From a virus: DNA of 25,219 nucleotides. The stretch covers positions 1-25,219 of IMG/VR virus record IMGVR_UViG_3300036945_000500, one strand, 5' to 3'. Positions 7,535 to 14,859 of the stretch are shown here, piece by piece (position 1 is the stretch's first letter; the number at the start of each line of letters is the position of its first letter). The notes under the pieces were generated by a model that worked only from the letters and a program-made list of their open reading frames with translations, was not told the origin of the DNA and did not search any database. The position numbers and the translations under genes were made by a program.

Positions 7535-7949
7535 ACGATTTAGGTTTTAAAAACTTGACAGCTCCAATGTTTCCGTTGTACCAGAGACGTTCACCATCAG
7601 GTGTTTCATCTCGTGATAAGACCTCACATTGCCATTGCTCTTGGACTTCGCTATACGTAAGATCTCCGGGGCCACAACACCATTTGTAAATAACAAAAGT
7701 AAATGATTCAAATCCGTAGTACTCAATATCATCAAGGAGTTCTCGACAGGAGGATTTATATGATCGCCAATCACTCTCTGTTCGAGTAACCCTTCTTCGC
7801 TTAAGTCCGGGTACTGTCTTTCTTGATACACTTATTAACTGCTTTCTGCCGATGTATCGGCGTCCTGATTGGAGGTTTTCGACATAGTAGATGAATCCAA
7901 AGGCATCGTCTGGTCTGTCTGTGAGAGGGTGCCAGTGTCCGTATTCCAT
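7527..7949 (-). CDS. SegE-like GIY-YIG endonuclease
   Basis: 140 residues. The catalytic pattern FIYYVENLQSGRRYIGRKQL at 19-38 corresponds to GIY...YIG. It is followed by SDWRSYKSSCRELLDDIEYY, an F-x-F block near 82-84, E102 (SEVQEQWQCEVL) and the terminal YNGNIGAVKF. This layout matches free-standing phage GIY-YIG endonucleases of the T4 SegE group. The GIY motif starts so early that the start at 7949 is needed, which makes the first 38 codons overlap the end of the exonuclease gene in another frame. It could be a homing nuclease or a domesticated replication or recombination nuclease. Confidence 0.8.
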   Translation of the reverse strand: MEYGHWHPLTDRPDDAFGFIYYVENLQSGRRYIGRKQLISVSRKTVPGLKRRRVTRTESDWRSYKSSCRELLDDIEYYGFESFTFVIYKWCCGPGDLTYSEVQEQWQCEVLSRDETPDGERLWYNGNIGAVKFLKPKSYE

Positions 7950-8683
7950 GTTAAACGTTCTTTCAATTCTTCAAAGTTGAGATGTCGTAGGTCATCAAGA
8001 GACTCACGCATGTAGATGCAGTTAGCACATTTCAGGAAGTTATTTTCCCATGTTTCAGGTTGTTTCGTTTTCCAGATCTCGATAACCTTATTCCACAGTA
8101 GGTTATTAGGTGTGTCTTTAGTAAGCTTGATAGCTGTCTTTTCACCTACACCACGTAGCCCATGAATGTTATCTGTAGCATCACCTGTTAAGACCTGCAT
8201 CATCAAGAAGCGGTAAGCCTCTGAATCATCCATGAAGTAAAATTCTTTCTTACGAAAGTTGTAGTGCCAACCTGGAATACAGTTAAGGTCTTTATCGATA
8301 TGAGCTACTACATAAGGACGACCTTCATCTAGAGCTTTCTTAGCGTAGATAGAACAGTAGTCATCAGCCTCACCGTCTTCACCTTTAGTACAGAACTCTT
8401 CAGCATACTCGTATAGCTTCTCGATACGCTCTTTGATCTCTGGTTCGATAGTATCCTTACGAGTGTTCTTATACTCAGGGTCACAGATGTACCTGAAGTT
8501 GTTAGAACCTTTCATGAAGATAAGAGCAGAACCAGAGTCAGTAGTCTCGATGATATCTTTAATAAAGTTATCAAGAGCTTTCTTAGCTAGTGCTGGTGAA
8601 GGTGTAGTGAAAGCAATTTGATAGACAATACTGTCAACGTCAATGATTACTTCCTCGAAGTTATGTTCAACTTCAGACATCAT
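7835..8683 (-). CDS. 5'-3' exonuclease (T7 gp6 / FEN-like)
   Basis: 282 residues (T7 gp6: 300). Acidic motifs of the flap-nuclease superfamily are in order: IIDVDSIVY with D16/D18; YKNTRKD (71-77); GEADDYC (about 103-109); AHIDKDL; and LTGDATDNIHGLRGVGEKTA, the helix-hairpin-helix with two aspartates near residue 170. It would remove RNA primers, degrade host DNA and process ends for recombination. The last 38 residues are a Ser/Thr-rich tail (TSNQDADTSAESS at the end) encoded over the start of the SegE-like gene, so the tail is probably a by-product of overprinting. Confidence 0.93.
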   Translation of the reverse strand: MMSEVEHNFEEVIIDVDSIVYQIAFTTPSPALAKKALDNFIKDIIETTDSGSALIFMKGSNNFRYICDPEYKNTRKDTIEPEIKERIEKLYEYAEEFCTKGEDGEADDYCSIYAKKALDEGRPYVVAHIDKDLNCIPGWHYNFRKKEFYFMDDSEAYRFLMMQVLTGDATDNIHGLRGVGEKTAIKLTKDTPNNLLWNKVIEIWKTKQPETWENNFLKCANCIYMRESLDDLRHLNFEELKERLTWNTDTGTLSQTDQTMPLDSSTMSKTSNQDADTSAESS

Positions 8684-8843
8684 TTAACCACGCCTCAAAG
8701 TTAATCATTCGACCTGCCTTGAATGCGTCAGCAATAGACTCATACATAAAACCTGCTATCACGAACGGGAATACAAGGACTAAGTAGGTTGTAGCTACCA
8801 AAATACGAATAATAATTTGTAAAGATTTAATGAACTTCTGCAT
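8673..8843 (-). CDS. Small membrane protein, 56 residues
   Basis: The product begins MQKFIKSLQIIIRI and has one strong transmembrane helix (about residues 10-34, VATTYLVLVFPFVIAGFMY), then an amphipathic tail ending EAWLNDV. The frame is open up to 8918, but the ATG at 8843 is preceded by AGGA with proper spacing and avoids a long overlap with the DNA polymerase gene (remaining overlap 17 nt). Its stop overlaps the exonuclease start by 11 nt. The function is unknown. Confidence 0.7.
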   Translation of the reverse strand: MQKFIKSLQIIIRILVATTYLVLVFPFVIAGFMYESIADAFKAGRMINFEAWLNDV

Positions 8844-10677
8844 ATGTTTTTCCTGTGTGGGCATCACCGCCCATGCAATTAATACCAAACCACTTAGGCG
8901 CTTCAGTGAACGCTTCAATAGATAACTCTTTTACTTCCTGCTCAAACTGTTCAGGAACCACAATTGCAAATTCATCATGGTAATGTAGAGCAAAGTAGTG
9001 AGGGATTCTACGCTTACGCATCTCATCCTGCATGTATACTGCTGCAGCTTTACAAGTGATACCTTCTGCTGTTTGTAAGACATAATTTAATACCTGATGT
9101 TGAGAACTTACGAATACAATACGACCATCTAGACCTCGGACCCAAGCGTTCCCTTTACCAAACGCAGCTTCAGTTCGCTCGAATTGTCCTGAGAGCTTGG
9201 CTTTAAGTTCGGCAAGTCCGGGGATTGAATTTTCGAACTTGGACATAGCTTCTTGTCCAGCTTTAGCATCACGCTTTCCGGTAAGGATACTGCCCAGTTT
9301 AAGTGCCCCGCCTCCAAAGAGGAACGCGTACAAGAATGGCTTAGCAAGTTTACGTGTTGTACCAATAGCTTCTGCGTTTCGAGTGTGGACATCTCCATTG
9401 ATTACCTCATTAGTAAAATCATCGTTGCCGATATAGTGGCAAAGACCACGCATTTGGTTACCAGCAGAGTCAGCCCCGATAATGACTGTCCCAGGCTCAC
9501 ACTGAAGTAATCCACGCATCTCTTTGCCATAAACAGCGTCAACACTAGGTAGATTAGCAATAACCTCGTGGCGACACCTAAAGGTAGGAGTACCAATAGT
9601 CCACATACGACCATGAAGACGGTGGTCTGGATGTTCTGTTGATTCACGAATCCATCCTTCTAAGATACCCTTACGAGCACGTAGCGTATAGTACTCGCTG
9701 ATTAGCGGAGCACCACCACCTAGAACTTCTAATGAAGTCTCTGTGATCTTAGGGGATTTGTTAACGAACTTACCATTAACACGTTCAACGTTCCATTCAT
9801 CAGGTACCCATCCGATAGAGTACAAGTAGTCTTTTACTACTTCAATACTACCCACTTTACCTTGTTCAAAGGAGATACGAGAATACGGGCCTTCAATCGG
9901 ACGAGTTGTCTTACCTGTTTCTTGGTCATATCCGAAGTGACGTACAGTGGCCACAGTGTAGCATCCATCTTTACGCCATGCAGGTGTTTTGAATTCATCA
10001 GGCTTATCTTTCTTGATACAACGTAGACCAATCAAAGGCTCTAAGACACCTTCGATACGTTCCATTTCGTTATTCATACGAGTCAGTAGTGTCTGAGCAC
10101 CAGCCATATCAAAGACCCAACCCTTACTACGGATGCCAGCCTCGATAGCAGCAAAGCGATTCTCAACTTCAAGACCCTTAGCGTACATAGGGAATTTACT
10201 AATGATCTTCTTAGCTTCTTCTACTAAGATCTTGTACACCTTAACGTTTAGTTCAACGTCACGGATACAGTAGGTAAGCATCTCTTGAGTGAATCCACTT
10301 TCCCAGTCATTGAACTCTAGCTTAGGAAATCCAAGCTTAGAACCCCAACCCTCAAGACCATGCTTATGATCTCGTTTGAATTGGTTAGTTTGAGACATAA
10401 TCCAGGTGTCAATAACCTTTACTGATTCTGGTGGTGACCATCCAGTGAGATGCTTGAGAACAACCAAGTCGTAACCAATAAAGTTATGACCATAAATGAT
10501 ATCAGCTTTGCTAATGAAATCAAGGCCATCATTGAGTGTAGGTAAGTTAGGGTCATAGTCAGAGAATGAGTGTACCTCTCCGGTGTCTGAGTTGATAGCA
10601 ACCATACACCAGATTTTATTTACATGTGGCATAAGACCATTGGTCTCGATGTCAACACACAATCTTAGTTTAGTCAT
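8827..10677 (-). CDS. T7-like family A DNA polymerase
   Basis: 616 residues (T7 gp5: 704). The 3'-5' proofreading domain has DIE (D9, E11), GHNFIGYD (D70) and YCIRDVE (D140). The polymerase domain has motif A GADSAGNQMRG (D403), motif B with R442, K446 and Y450, spaced as T7 R518/K522/Y526, and motif C HYHDEF (H567, D568, E569). The stretch before PYSRISF (about 215-265), where T7 carries the thioredoxin-binding loop, looks shorter but still basic. It replicates the phage genome with the encoded primase-helicase and SSB. It is coupled by ATGA to the metalloprotease-like gene upstream. Confidence 0.97.
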   Translation of the reverse strand: MTKLRLCVDIETNGLMPHVNKIWCMVAINSDTGEVHSFSDYDPNLPTLNDGLDFISKADIIYGHNFIGYDLVVLKHLTGWSPPESVKVIDTWIMSQTNQFKRDHKHGLEGWGSKLGFPKLEFNDWESGFTQEMLTYCIRDVELNVKVYKILVEEAKKIISKFPMYAKGLEVENRFAAIEAGIRSKGWVFDMAGAQTLLTRMNNEMERIEGVLEPLIGLRCIKKDKPDEFKTPAWRKDGCYTVATVRHFGYDQETGKTTRPIEGPYSRISFEQGKVGSIEVVKDYLYSIGWVPDEWNVERVNGKFVNKSPKITETSLEVLGGGAPLISEYYTLRARKGILEGWIRESTEHPDHRLHGRMWTIGTPTFRCRHEVIANLPSVDAVYGKEMRGLLQCEPGTVIIGADSAGNQMRGLCHYIGNDDFTNEVINGDVHTRNAEAIGTTRKLAKPFLYAFLFGGGALKLGSILTGKRDAKAGQEAMSKFENSIPGLAELKAKLSGQFERTEAAFGKGNAWVRGLDGRIVFVSSQHQVLNYVLQTAEGITCKAAAVYMQDEMRKRRIPHYFALHYHDEFAIVVPEQFEQEVKELSIEAFTEAPKWFGINCMGGDAHTGKTYAEVH

Positions 10678-11159
10678 AGTAGTTTATCTGCATACATTAC
10701 AGTGTAGAAATGTTCGAACACACGAGCCTCTACCTCACATGGGTCAAAGAAGTATGACTCACGAGAAGATTCTTTATCGTATGAACATTTAGGAACCCTA
10801 AACCCATCGCGCTTAGTTAAGTGCTGGCACACATGAACGAATTCATGGCACATGATGTATAGGAATAGTTGCTTGGTGAAGTAGTTGTTTTCCCAGTCGC
10901 TGAGGTATGGGTCACGAATCTGTACAAGGATACGACCAGCATTATCTTCACCGTGGATAGTCATACCCATCTCTTCGTTATCATCTGCGTATTCTACACA
11001 GGCAATACTAACTTTGTACTTTTCTTCAACGACTTTCACATTGAATCGACTACAGTAGTCAGCAAGAATGTTGAAGAATACCTTAGCAACTTGGTCTTCA
11101 GCAGCAGGTAAGCAAGCTACTTCTACCTGTACGGTAGGGAATCGTTTATCCTTCCTCAT
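10674..11159 (-). CDS. Putative zinc metalloprotease-like protein
   Basis: 161 residues. CHEFVHVCQHL at 104-114 carries the HExxH zinc motif (H105, E106, H109). A later DPCEVEARVFEHFY (139-152) offers a glutamate as the third ligand, as in gluzincins. The order (predicted beta-rich N-terminus, HExxH helix, Glu helix) recalls SprT-like and related minigluzincins, but no family is assigned with certainty. It could cleave a host or phage protein or have a structural zinc site only. It overlaps the preceding small membrane gene by 14 nt and the DNA polymerase by 4 nt, so it is made together with the replisome. Confidence 0.75.
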   Translation of the reverse strand: MRKDKRFPTVQVEVACLPAAEDQVAKVFFNILADYCSRFNVKVVEEKYKVSIACVEYADDNEEMGMTIHGEDNAGRILVQIRDPYLSDWENNYFTKQLFLYIMCHEFVHVCQHLTKRDGFRVPKCSYDKESSRESYFFDPCEVEARVFEHFYTVMYADKLL

Positions 11160-11337
11160 TGATCTTCTTCCATGTTACGTTAGGAGAACCTAACTCGGTT
11201 AATTCTTCAGCCATTTCCATTAAGAGTTCATTGAAGCTCTCTATTGTCTCATCACGATCACTGAGTTGGTATTGTAGGTACACAATATAAAACAATGAGC
11301 ATAAGAGAAGGAGGTTTGTCCAGCCTTCTGTTAGCAT
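11146..11337 (-). CDS. Small membrane-anchored protein, 63 residues
   Basis: The N-terminal hydrophobic segment (residues 7-22, TNLLLLCSLFYIVYLQ) looks like a membrane anchor. It is followed by an acidic helical part (SDRDETIESFNELLMEMAEE) with coiled-coil character. The topology resembles small phage inner-membrane or spanin-like proteins, but there is no lysis gene nearby and no lipobox. The start adjoins the dCMP deaminase stop (TAATG) and the end overlaps the metalloprotease-like gene. The function is unknown. Confidence 0.72.
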   Translation of the reverse strand: MLTEGWTNLLLLCSLFYIVYLQYQLSDRDETIESFNELLMEMAEELTELGSPNVTWKKINEEG

Positions 11338-11783
11338 TAAGTTAATCCTGTTTTAGCTAACCAAGCAGGGTCAGCGAGACTGTTCTGAGGTAGCGTATGG
11401 TTGATAGCTACACCCATCTTGCGTAGGAAGTCTACACCATCCATACACTTATATTCACTGCTGTATACTACTCGCTTAATTCCCACACTAAAAATAAGTT
11501 TAGCGCAATCAATACAAGGAGAGCAGGTGCAATAAAGAGTAGCACCGATAGTACTGCTATTCGAACGCGCCACCTTAGCGATGGCTTGAGCCTCCGCATG
11601 TAGTACGGTATTTGTTTGAGTGTCGTTGTTAGTTTTTGGAGGTGTACCATTATAAGAGAATGAAATAATGTTGTCGTCTTTAACGATTAATGCACCAACC
11701 TTACGGTCTTCTGCATACGATTGTTGTGCTGTTAACTCAGCGATTCGCAGGTAGAATTCATCCCAGTCACGTTGAGATTTCAT
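11337..11783 (-). CDS. Deoxycytidylate (dCMP) deaminase
   Basis: 148 residues with the zinc-dependent cytidine/dCMP deaminase fold: HAE (H62, E64) and PCIDC (C90, C93) provide the zinc ligands and proton shuttle. SFSYNGTPP near 41-49 is the substrate-loop motif of dCMP deaminases, and RKVGALIV starts the core. It makes dUMP from dCMP, the precursor of dTMP. No thymidylate synthase is visible here, so it would feed a host enzyme or a phage gene outside the window. It overlaps the 50-residue gene upstream by 4 nt. Confidence 0.92.
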   Translation of the reverse strand: MKSQRDWDEFYLRIAELTAQQSYAEDRKVGALIVKDDNIISFSYNGTPPKTNNDTQTNTVLHAEAQAIAKVARSNSSTIGATLYCTCSPCIDCAKLIFSVGIKRVVYSSEYKCMDGVDFLRKMGVAINHTLPQNSLADPAWLAKTGLT

Positions 11784-11932
11784 AAGTATTCCTCGTAGCT
11801 TTCAATGTATTTACGGTTGATCTCAGACAGTTCTTTAAGGGTTTCAATCAGTAGTTCTTCTTGAAACACGTTAATAGGTTTAGAGAAAATCAAAGTAACG
11901 TTAAGAGAGTTTGTTTCTGTTTCAATAATCAT
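11780..11932 (-). CDS. Small hypothetical protein, 50 residues
   Basis: A short ORF fills the gap between the MazG-like and dCMP deaminase genes, overlapping both by 4 nt (ATGA at each end). The product begins MIIETETNSLNVTLIFSK, a beta-like stretch, followed by a helix LLIETLKELSEINRKYIESY. No family is recognised. The two coupled junctions make it very likely to be translated. Confidence 0.72.
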   Translation of the reverse strand: MIIETETNSLNVTLIFSKPINVFQEELLIETLKELSEINRKYIESYEEYL

Positions 11933-12198
11933 TTGAGTACCCCATGTTCTTTATCCCAATAGTTGTAGTTCATTAGCTTATGGTCATATGCTTTAAGGAT
12001 AACACTTCGGTCTAACTCCCATTGGTTAGACAGGAGATCGAGCATGCACTTCAGTTGACCAATTTCTACTTCGAGATGGTGTTTGTTAGTAACTCCTGTT
12101 TCAGGGTGATGATGGTTCAGAGTAAATCGAAAACACTTACTGATAGCTTGGATTACTTCAGCACATTCCTCTTGGGTGGCTACAGGGATTAGATTCAT
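11929..12198 (-). CDS. MazG-like nucleotide pyrophosphohydrolase
   Basis: 89 residues. EECAEVIQAISKCFRF (10-25) and LEVEIGQLKCMLDLL (42-56) give the paired ExxE helices of the all-alpha NTP pyrophosphatase (MazG) group. The usual second-motif ExxD appears here as EIGQL, so D is replaced by Q, which may weaken metal binding. Members hydrolyse (d)NTPs or lower ppGpp. The gene lies in a nucleotide-metabolism run and overlaps both neighbours by 4 nt. The family call is good, but activity is uncertain because of the substitution. Confidence 0.7.
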   Translation of the reverse strand: MNLIPVATQEECAEVIQAISKCFRFTLNHHHPETGVTNKHHLEVEIGQLKCMLDLLSNQWELDRSVILKAYDHKLMNYNYWDKEHGVLK

Positions 12199-12341
12199 TG
12201 TTCGATGTCCTCGATGTTTACGATTTGATATGTTTCATTCTTGTTGAGTTCTGCTGACATAGAGTCAATAAGGTATTTGACTTCATCTTCAGATGACTCT
12301 TCAAGAAAGTATACTACGGTTACTACTGTTTGCTTTTTCAT
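12195..12341 (-). CDS. Small hypothetical protein, 48 residues, first gene after a promoter
   Basis: The product begins MKKQTVVTVVYFLEESSEDE and ends IVNIEDIEQ. It is an acidic alpha/beta miniprotein with no recognised family. The ATG lies about 11 nt after the predicted transcription start of the promoter at 12346-12369, and no Shine-Dalgarno sequence is visible in that short leader. The stop overlaps the MazG-like ATG (ATGA). It may act partly to load ribosomes for the downstream operon. Confidence 0.65.
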   Translation of the reverse strand: MKKQTVVTVVYFLEESSEDEVKYLIDSMSAELNKNETYQIVNIEDIEQ

Positions 12342-12345
12342 GGTG

Positions 12346-12369
12346 TGTTCTCTATAAGGTACCGTCTCG
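12346..12369 (-). promoter_or_regulatory. Predicted phage promoter for the MazG-to-polymerase operon
   Basis: The minus strand reads CGAGACGGTACCTTATAG. The GGTACCT and ATAG parts match the other copies; one core base differs (TTATAG for TAATAG). The likely start is the G at 12352. It lies in the 38-nt gap between the DNA ligase stop and the 48-residue gene. Confidence 0.62.
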
Positions 12370-12379
12370 GGTTTGCATG

Positions 12380-13258
12380 CTACATATCGATCTTGTCCCG
12401 GAACCCAAGGAAGATAGGGTGTCGTGGCTTATCTTTAACCCCAATAGGGAAGTGTTTGTACTTGACAATAGCCCCTTTAAGTTGTTCCTGATCCCTCCAG
12501 AAATTTGTTCGATCATCAGAGTCGAAACCTGAGCCAATGTTAAATTCAACTCCGTCACTTGTTCTGCACACAAGAGCACCGAGAGTTCCTTTACCTCGGA
12601 GTCCAGCCTTACTAGTTGACCTCTTAGTGCGTCCAAGTTCATTTGTTTCTGCTTCGTTTCCATTGTGCATTTCTTCTTCGAATCCTACAATAGTAGCCTC
12701 AGCATCTTCGAAGCGTTTAAGCTTAAAGGCATTAGCTTCTTTCATAGTACAACGACCGTACTTGTATTTACCTTTGAAGTTACGAATGATTACTCCTTCA
12801 TAACCGTCATTGAGGTATTCTTCCTCAATCTCTAGTAGCTCTTGTTTGTTAGCTGCTTCATATCGTAGTACATGAGTATGGTTAGGCCATTCACTATGGT
12901 ATTCGTGAGGCATAGTACGACCAATATAGTCACTAATTGTATCATCCCACCAGTCGAAATGGTAGAACATAAAGTCACCTACTTTATCATGTGACATAAC
13001 AAAAGAGTTAGTATCACGATAGACAGTAGGTGATGTTGGAGAACCAACAATTAGTTCACCATCCATACCATGAAAGGTAACAGCATTATCAGATGCCCAT
13101 TGTTGGATGTGCTTGTTAGGGATAGGCTTAAGGGTACGGCTTAATGCTACTCCATCTTTAATTAGACAGCGGATACCATCTAGCTTAGGAGTCACAATAA
13201 CAGGATACTTGAGAGTATCTAAGTCAGGTAACTCTCGTGGTAATAACATTGGTTTCAT
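12380..13258 (-). CDS. ATP-dependent DNA ligase
   Basis: 292 residues (T7 ligase 359). The nucleotidyltransferase motif I is KLDGIR with the adenylated lysine K25. MDGELIVG near 65-72, FYHFDWWDD (motif IIIa region), YEGVIIRN (motif IV) and FKLKRFED (motif V) follow. The rest (TIVGFEEEMHNG to FLGFRDK) is the OB-fold. It seals nicks on the lagging strand and in recombination. The coding region ends just before the promoter at 12346 and is coupled by ATGA to the gene upstream. Confidence 0.95.
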   Translation of the reverse strand: MKPMLLPRELPDLDTLKYPVIVTPKLDGIRCLIKDGVALSRTLKPIPNKHIQQWASDNAVTFHGMDGELIVGSPTSPTVYRDTNSFVMSHDKVGDFMFYHFDWWDDTISDYIGRTMPHEYHSEWPNHTHVLRYEAANKQELLEIEEEYLNDGYEGVIIRNFKGKYKYGRCTMKEANAFKLKRFEDAEATIVGFEEEMHNGNEAETNELGRTKRSTSKAGLRGKGTLGALVCRTSDGVEFNIGSGFDSDDRTNFWRDQEQLKGAIVKYKHFPIGVKDKPRHPIFLGFRDKIDM

Positions 13259-13497
13259 TTAAAAGCCTCATCAGCAGTTGCATATAAGAGTTCTTCAGCT
13301 ACAACTTTTCCAACTGAGCTTACAAAACCAGTAATGTAGTATCGGATTGTTAAACTGATTTCATCTGGCTTCCAGTTATCAGCCATCACAATAGGCTGAA
13401 TAGACTTTACAGTTAGCTTACTTACTGATTCTCCATCTCGAAAGTATACAGTGTCATTGATGCTAAATTTAGGCGTGAATGTCCATGTTTTGTTCAT
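13255..13497 (-). CDS. Hypothetical protein, 80 residues
   Basis: A predicted mostly beta small domain: KFSINDTVYFRDGESVSKLT resembles the start of small SH3-like barrels common in phages (a sequence of the form 'F..GD.V.f.....' ), but no family is assigned. It overlaps the DNA ligase by 4 nt and the GIY-YIG gene by 1 nt. Confidence 0.7.
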   Translation of the reverse strand: MNKTWTFTPKFSINDTVYFRDGESVSKLTVKSIQPIVMADNWKPDEISLTIRYYITGFVSSVGKVVAEELLYATADEAFK

Positions 13498-14102
13498 TAG
13501 TCTTTCCTTAAGTTGTTACTCATGTTGTAATACAGATGACTCTTAGTAGCTTTCAGCGTGATGATTAGTTGAGTTTCCAACTCATGCATCTCTTGATCAG
13601 TACCATACGCTAGGATTGTACGGATGAATCTTGAGGGGCATTCATTGTACTCTGCGATAAGGCTTTCACTGCTGCAGACATATCCATCATCAGCTGTTCC
13701 CTTGTGCTTTCCGATATACTTTCTATCGGTGTCTTTGTTTGTCCAAAGATAAACAAATGACTCACCGCTGTTGCTGTAGGCGTTAGTCTCGGCGGGGACT
13801 TCGACATTGTATTCTCCCTTGATATGGTCTTGCCATATTTCTTTTACATAAGCAACCATAGGTTTGCCTTTAGGTGCTCGCCACATGACTACGAATGAAG
13901 GACTACTTTCGTTTTCACAGAGATGTTCATAGACCCATTTGTTATGGAGTCCTGTATACTCAGTGTCACCGATAGTAACCTTCACCATAGACTTACCTGA
14001 GTCGGAGGTATATTCTTCAACTTCATCTACAGTACACTCGTAGATATCGAAGAGCTTATCACTACCTGCAACCCATCGTTTAACTGTCTTGATTAAGTTC
14101 AT
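13497..14102 (-). CDS. GIY-YIG endonuclease-like protein with an extra N-terminal domain
   Basis: 201 residues in two parts. The C-terminal half has FVYLWTNKDTDRKYIGKHKG at 116-135, a GIY-YIG type core, followed by SRFIRTILAYG, an ELETQLI helix with a likely catalytic glutamate (about 174-176), and a final YYNMSNN. The N-terminal half (1-110), with a CTVDEVEEY segment and VTIGDTEYTGLHNKWVYEHL, is not recognised and may bind a partner or DNA. It could be a nuclease fused to a targeting domain. It overlaps the zinc-ribbon gene by 23 nt. Confidence 0.7.
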   Translation of the reverse strand: MNLIKTVKRWVAGSDKLFDIYECTVDEVEEYTSDSGKSMVKVTIGDTEYTGLHNKWVYEHLCENESSPSFVVMWRAPKGKPMVAYVKEIWQDHIKGEYNVEVPAETNAYSNSGESFVYLWTNKDTDRKYIGKHKGTADDGYVCSSESLIAEYNECPSRFIRTILAYGTDQEMHELETQLIITLKATKSHLYYNMSNNLRKD

Positions 14103-14283
14103 TCCATCCTTCTAGTTGTTGTTGTTGACCTGTCCAGTCACAGTCTTGGCAACGAGCTTTTGCATCTGCGTCACATAGTTTTACAGAGTGACAGTACATT
14201 TCATAGTTGTTGATATCCCATGATGTTTCTTCGTATACAAGTATTTTAGTACTCATGCATTCAGGGCAATGTAATAGTGTCAT
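14080..14283 (-). CDS. Small zinc-ribbon protein, 67 residues
   Basis: Two cysteine pairs are seen: CPEC (6-9) near the start and CQDC (45-48) after a 35-residue loop, followed by WTG, a standard zinc-ribbon knuckle. Similar small phage proteins are common and of unknown role. The start overlaps the upstream stop by 4 nt (ATGA). Confidence 0.75.
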   Translation of the reverse strand: MTLLHCPECMSTKILVYEETSWDINNYEMYCHSVKLCDADAKARCQDCDWTGQQQQLEGWNELNQDS

Positions 14284-14432
14284 TGTGTTAACATATATAA
14301 GCCCACGTTACCGAGAGCATATCCAAAGTAGGTTATTGACATACCGATATTACCTTTAGTGAATTGTTCTATAGAGATATAGAGATACACTAAGCCGATA
14401 CCAGCGATTAAGACAGGAGATTCAACTTGCAT
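14280..14432 (-). CDS. Small membrane protein, 50 residues
   Basis: The product begins MQVESPVLIAGIGLVYLY and holds two hydrophobic stretches (about 6-19 and 31-48) separated by EQFTKGN, so a two-helix hairpin in the membrane is likely. It overlaps the zinc-ribbon gene by 4 nt and the upstream zinc-finger micro-gene by 25 nt. No family recognised. Confidence 0.6.
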   Translation of the reverse strand: MQVESPVLIAGIGLVYLYISIEQFTKGNIGMSITYFGYALGNVGLYMLTQ

Positions 14433-14575
14433 ACATGCTCCTTGTACTCTTTAGAAGTTATCCATAGAGACTTACATCGATGGCATTCATAGATGTAGTT
14501 TATATTGACTCTACCGTCTAACTTGGAGGTGTACGTTTTAACTATTCGAGGTGGGTGGATATTCGCAGAGGCCAT
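14408..14575 (-). CDS. Small zinc-finger-like protein, 55 residues
   Basis: The product begins MASANIHPPRIVKTYTSKLD and contains ECHRCKSLWITSKEYKEHVC (30-49): C-x2-C, 11 residues, H-x-C, an arrangement of a single zinc finger. It overlaps the neighbouring genes by 38 nt and 25 nt, larger than usual for this genome, which lowers confidence slightly. The intact metal-ligand pattern argues for a real protein, perhaps nucleic-acid binding. Confidence 0.6.
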   Translation of the reverse strand: MASANIHPPRIVKTYTSKLDGRVNINYIYECHRCKSLWITSKEYKEHVCKLNLLS

Positions 14576-14735
14576 TATCAATTAGTTGTTGAGCCATACG
14601 CTGGTATGAGCCTTGTAGGTTATTGATTGTGCGAGTATTGATTAGGTATTGGAATCCTTTGATAGTTCTTTCCATATTTAAGTTACCTGATTCGAATTCA
14701 ATAATGAAGTCTACTACATCAAATGGTTTAGTCAT
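14538..14735 (-). CDS. Conserved small phage protein, 65 residues
   Basis: It contains DFIIEFESGNLNMERTIKGF and FQYLINT...LQGSYQRMAQQLIDNGLC, a pattern I recognise from many phage small proteins of unknown function (a DUF-type family). It is helical and soluble. The stop of the upstream 43-residue ORF lies inside its first codons, so the two are coupled. Confidence 0.78.
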   Translation of the reverse strand: MTKPFDVVDFIIEFESGNLNMERTIKGFQYLINTRTINNLQGSYQRMAQQLIDNGLCEYPPTSNS

Positions 14736-14859
14736 ACTTTTGGGTTCTCACTTCTTCAATTTGTTCAATAGATGGTGTAGCGGAGAACTCAAACTCAGCT
14801 AAGAATTTGAGTCCTTCGTATACCCGTAGACGGTCTGCGAGTATAAGTACTAATCTCAC
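14728..14859 (-). CDS. Possible small protein with GTG start, 43 residues
   Basis: The gap between two genes is spanned by an ORF starting with GTG that overlaps the upstream TGA (GTGA) and ends 8 nt inside the next gene. The product would begin MRLVLILADRLRVYEGLKFL, then an acidic helix SIEQIEEVRTQKYD. The exact gap filling is the evidence. There is no ATG and no family. Confidence 0.5.
   Translation of the reverse strand: MRLVLILADRLRVYEGLKFLAEFEFSATPSIEQIEEVRTQKYD

Noticed and set aside
8098-8118. CACACCTAATAACC on the minus strand, similar to the promoter core
   Set aside because: It lies inside the exonuclease coding sequence, lacks the upstream CGG and the GG at the start site, and is explained by codons.
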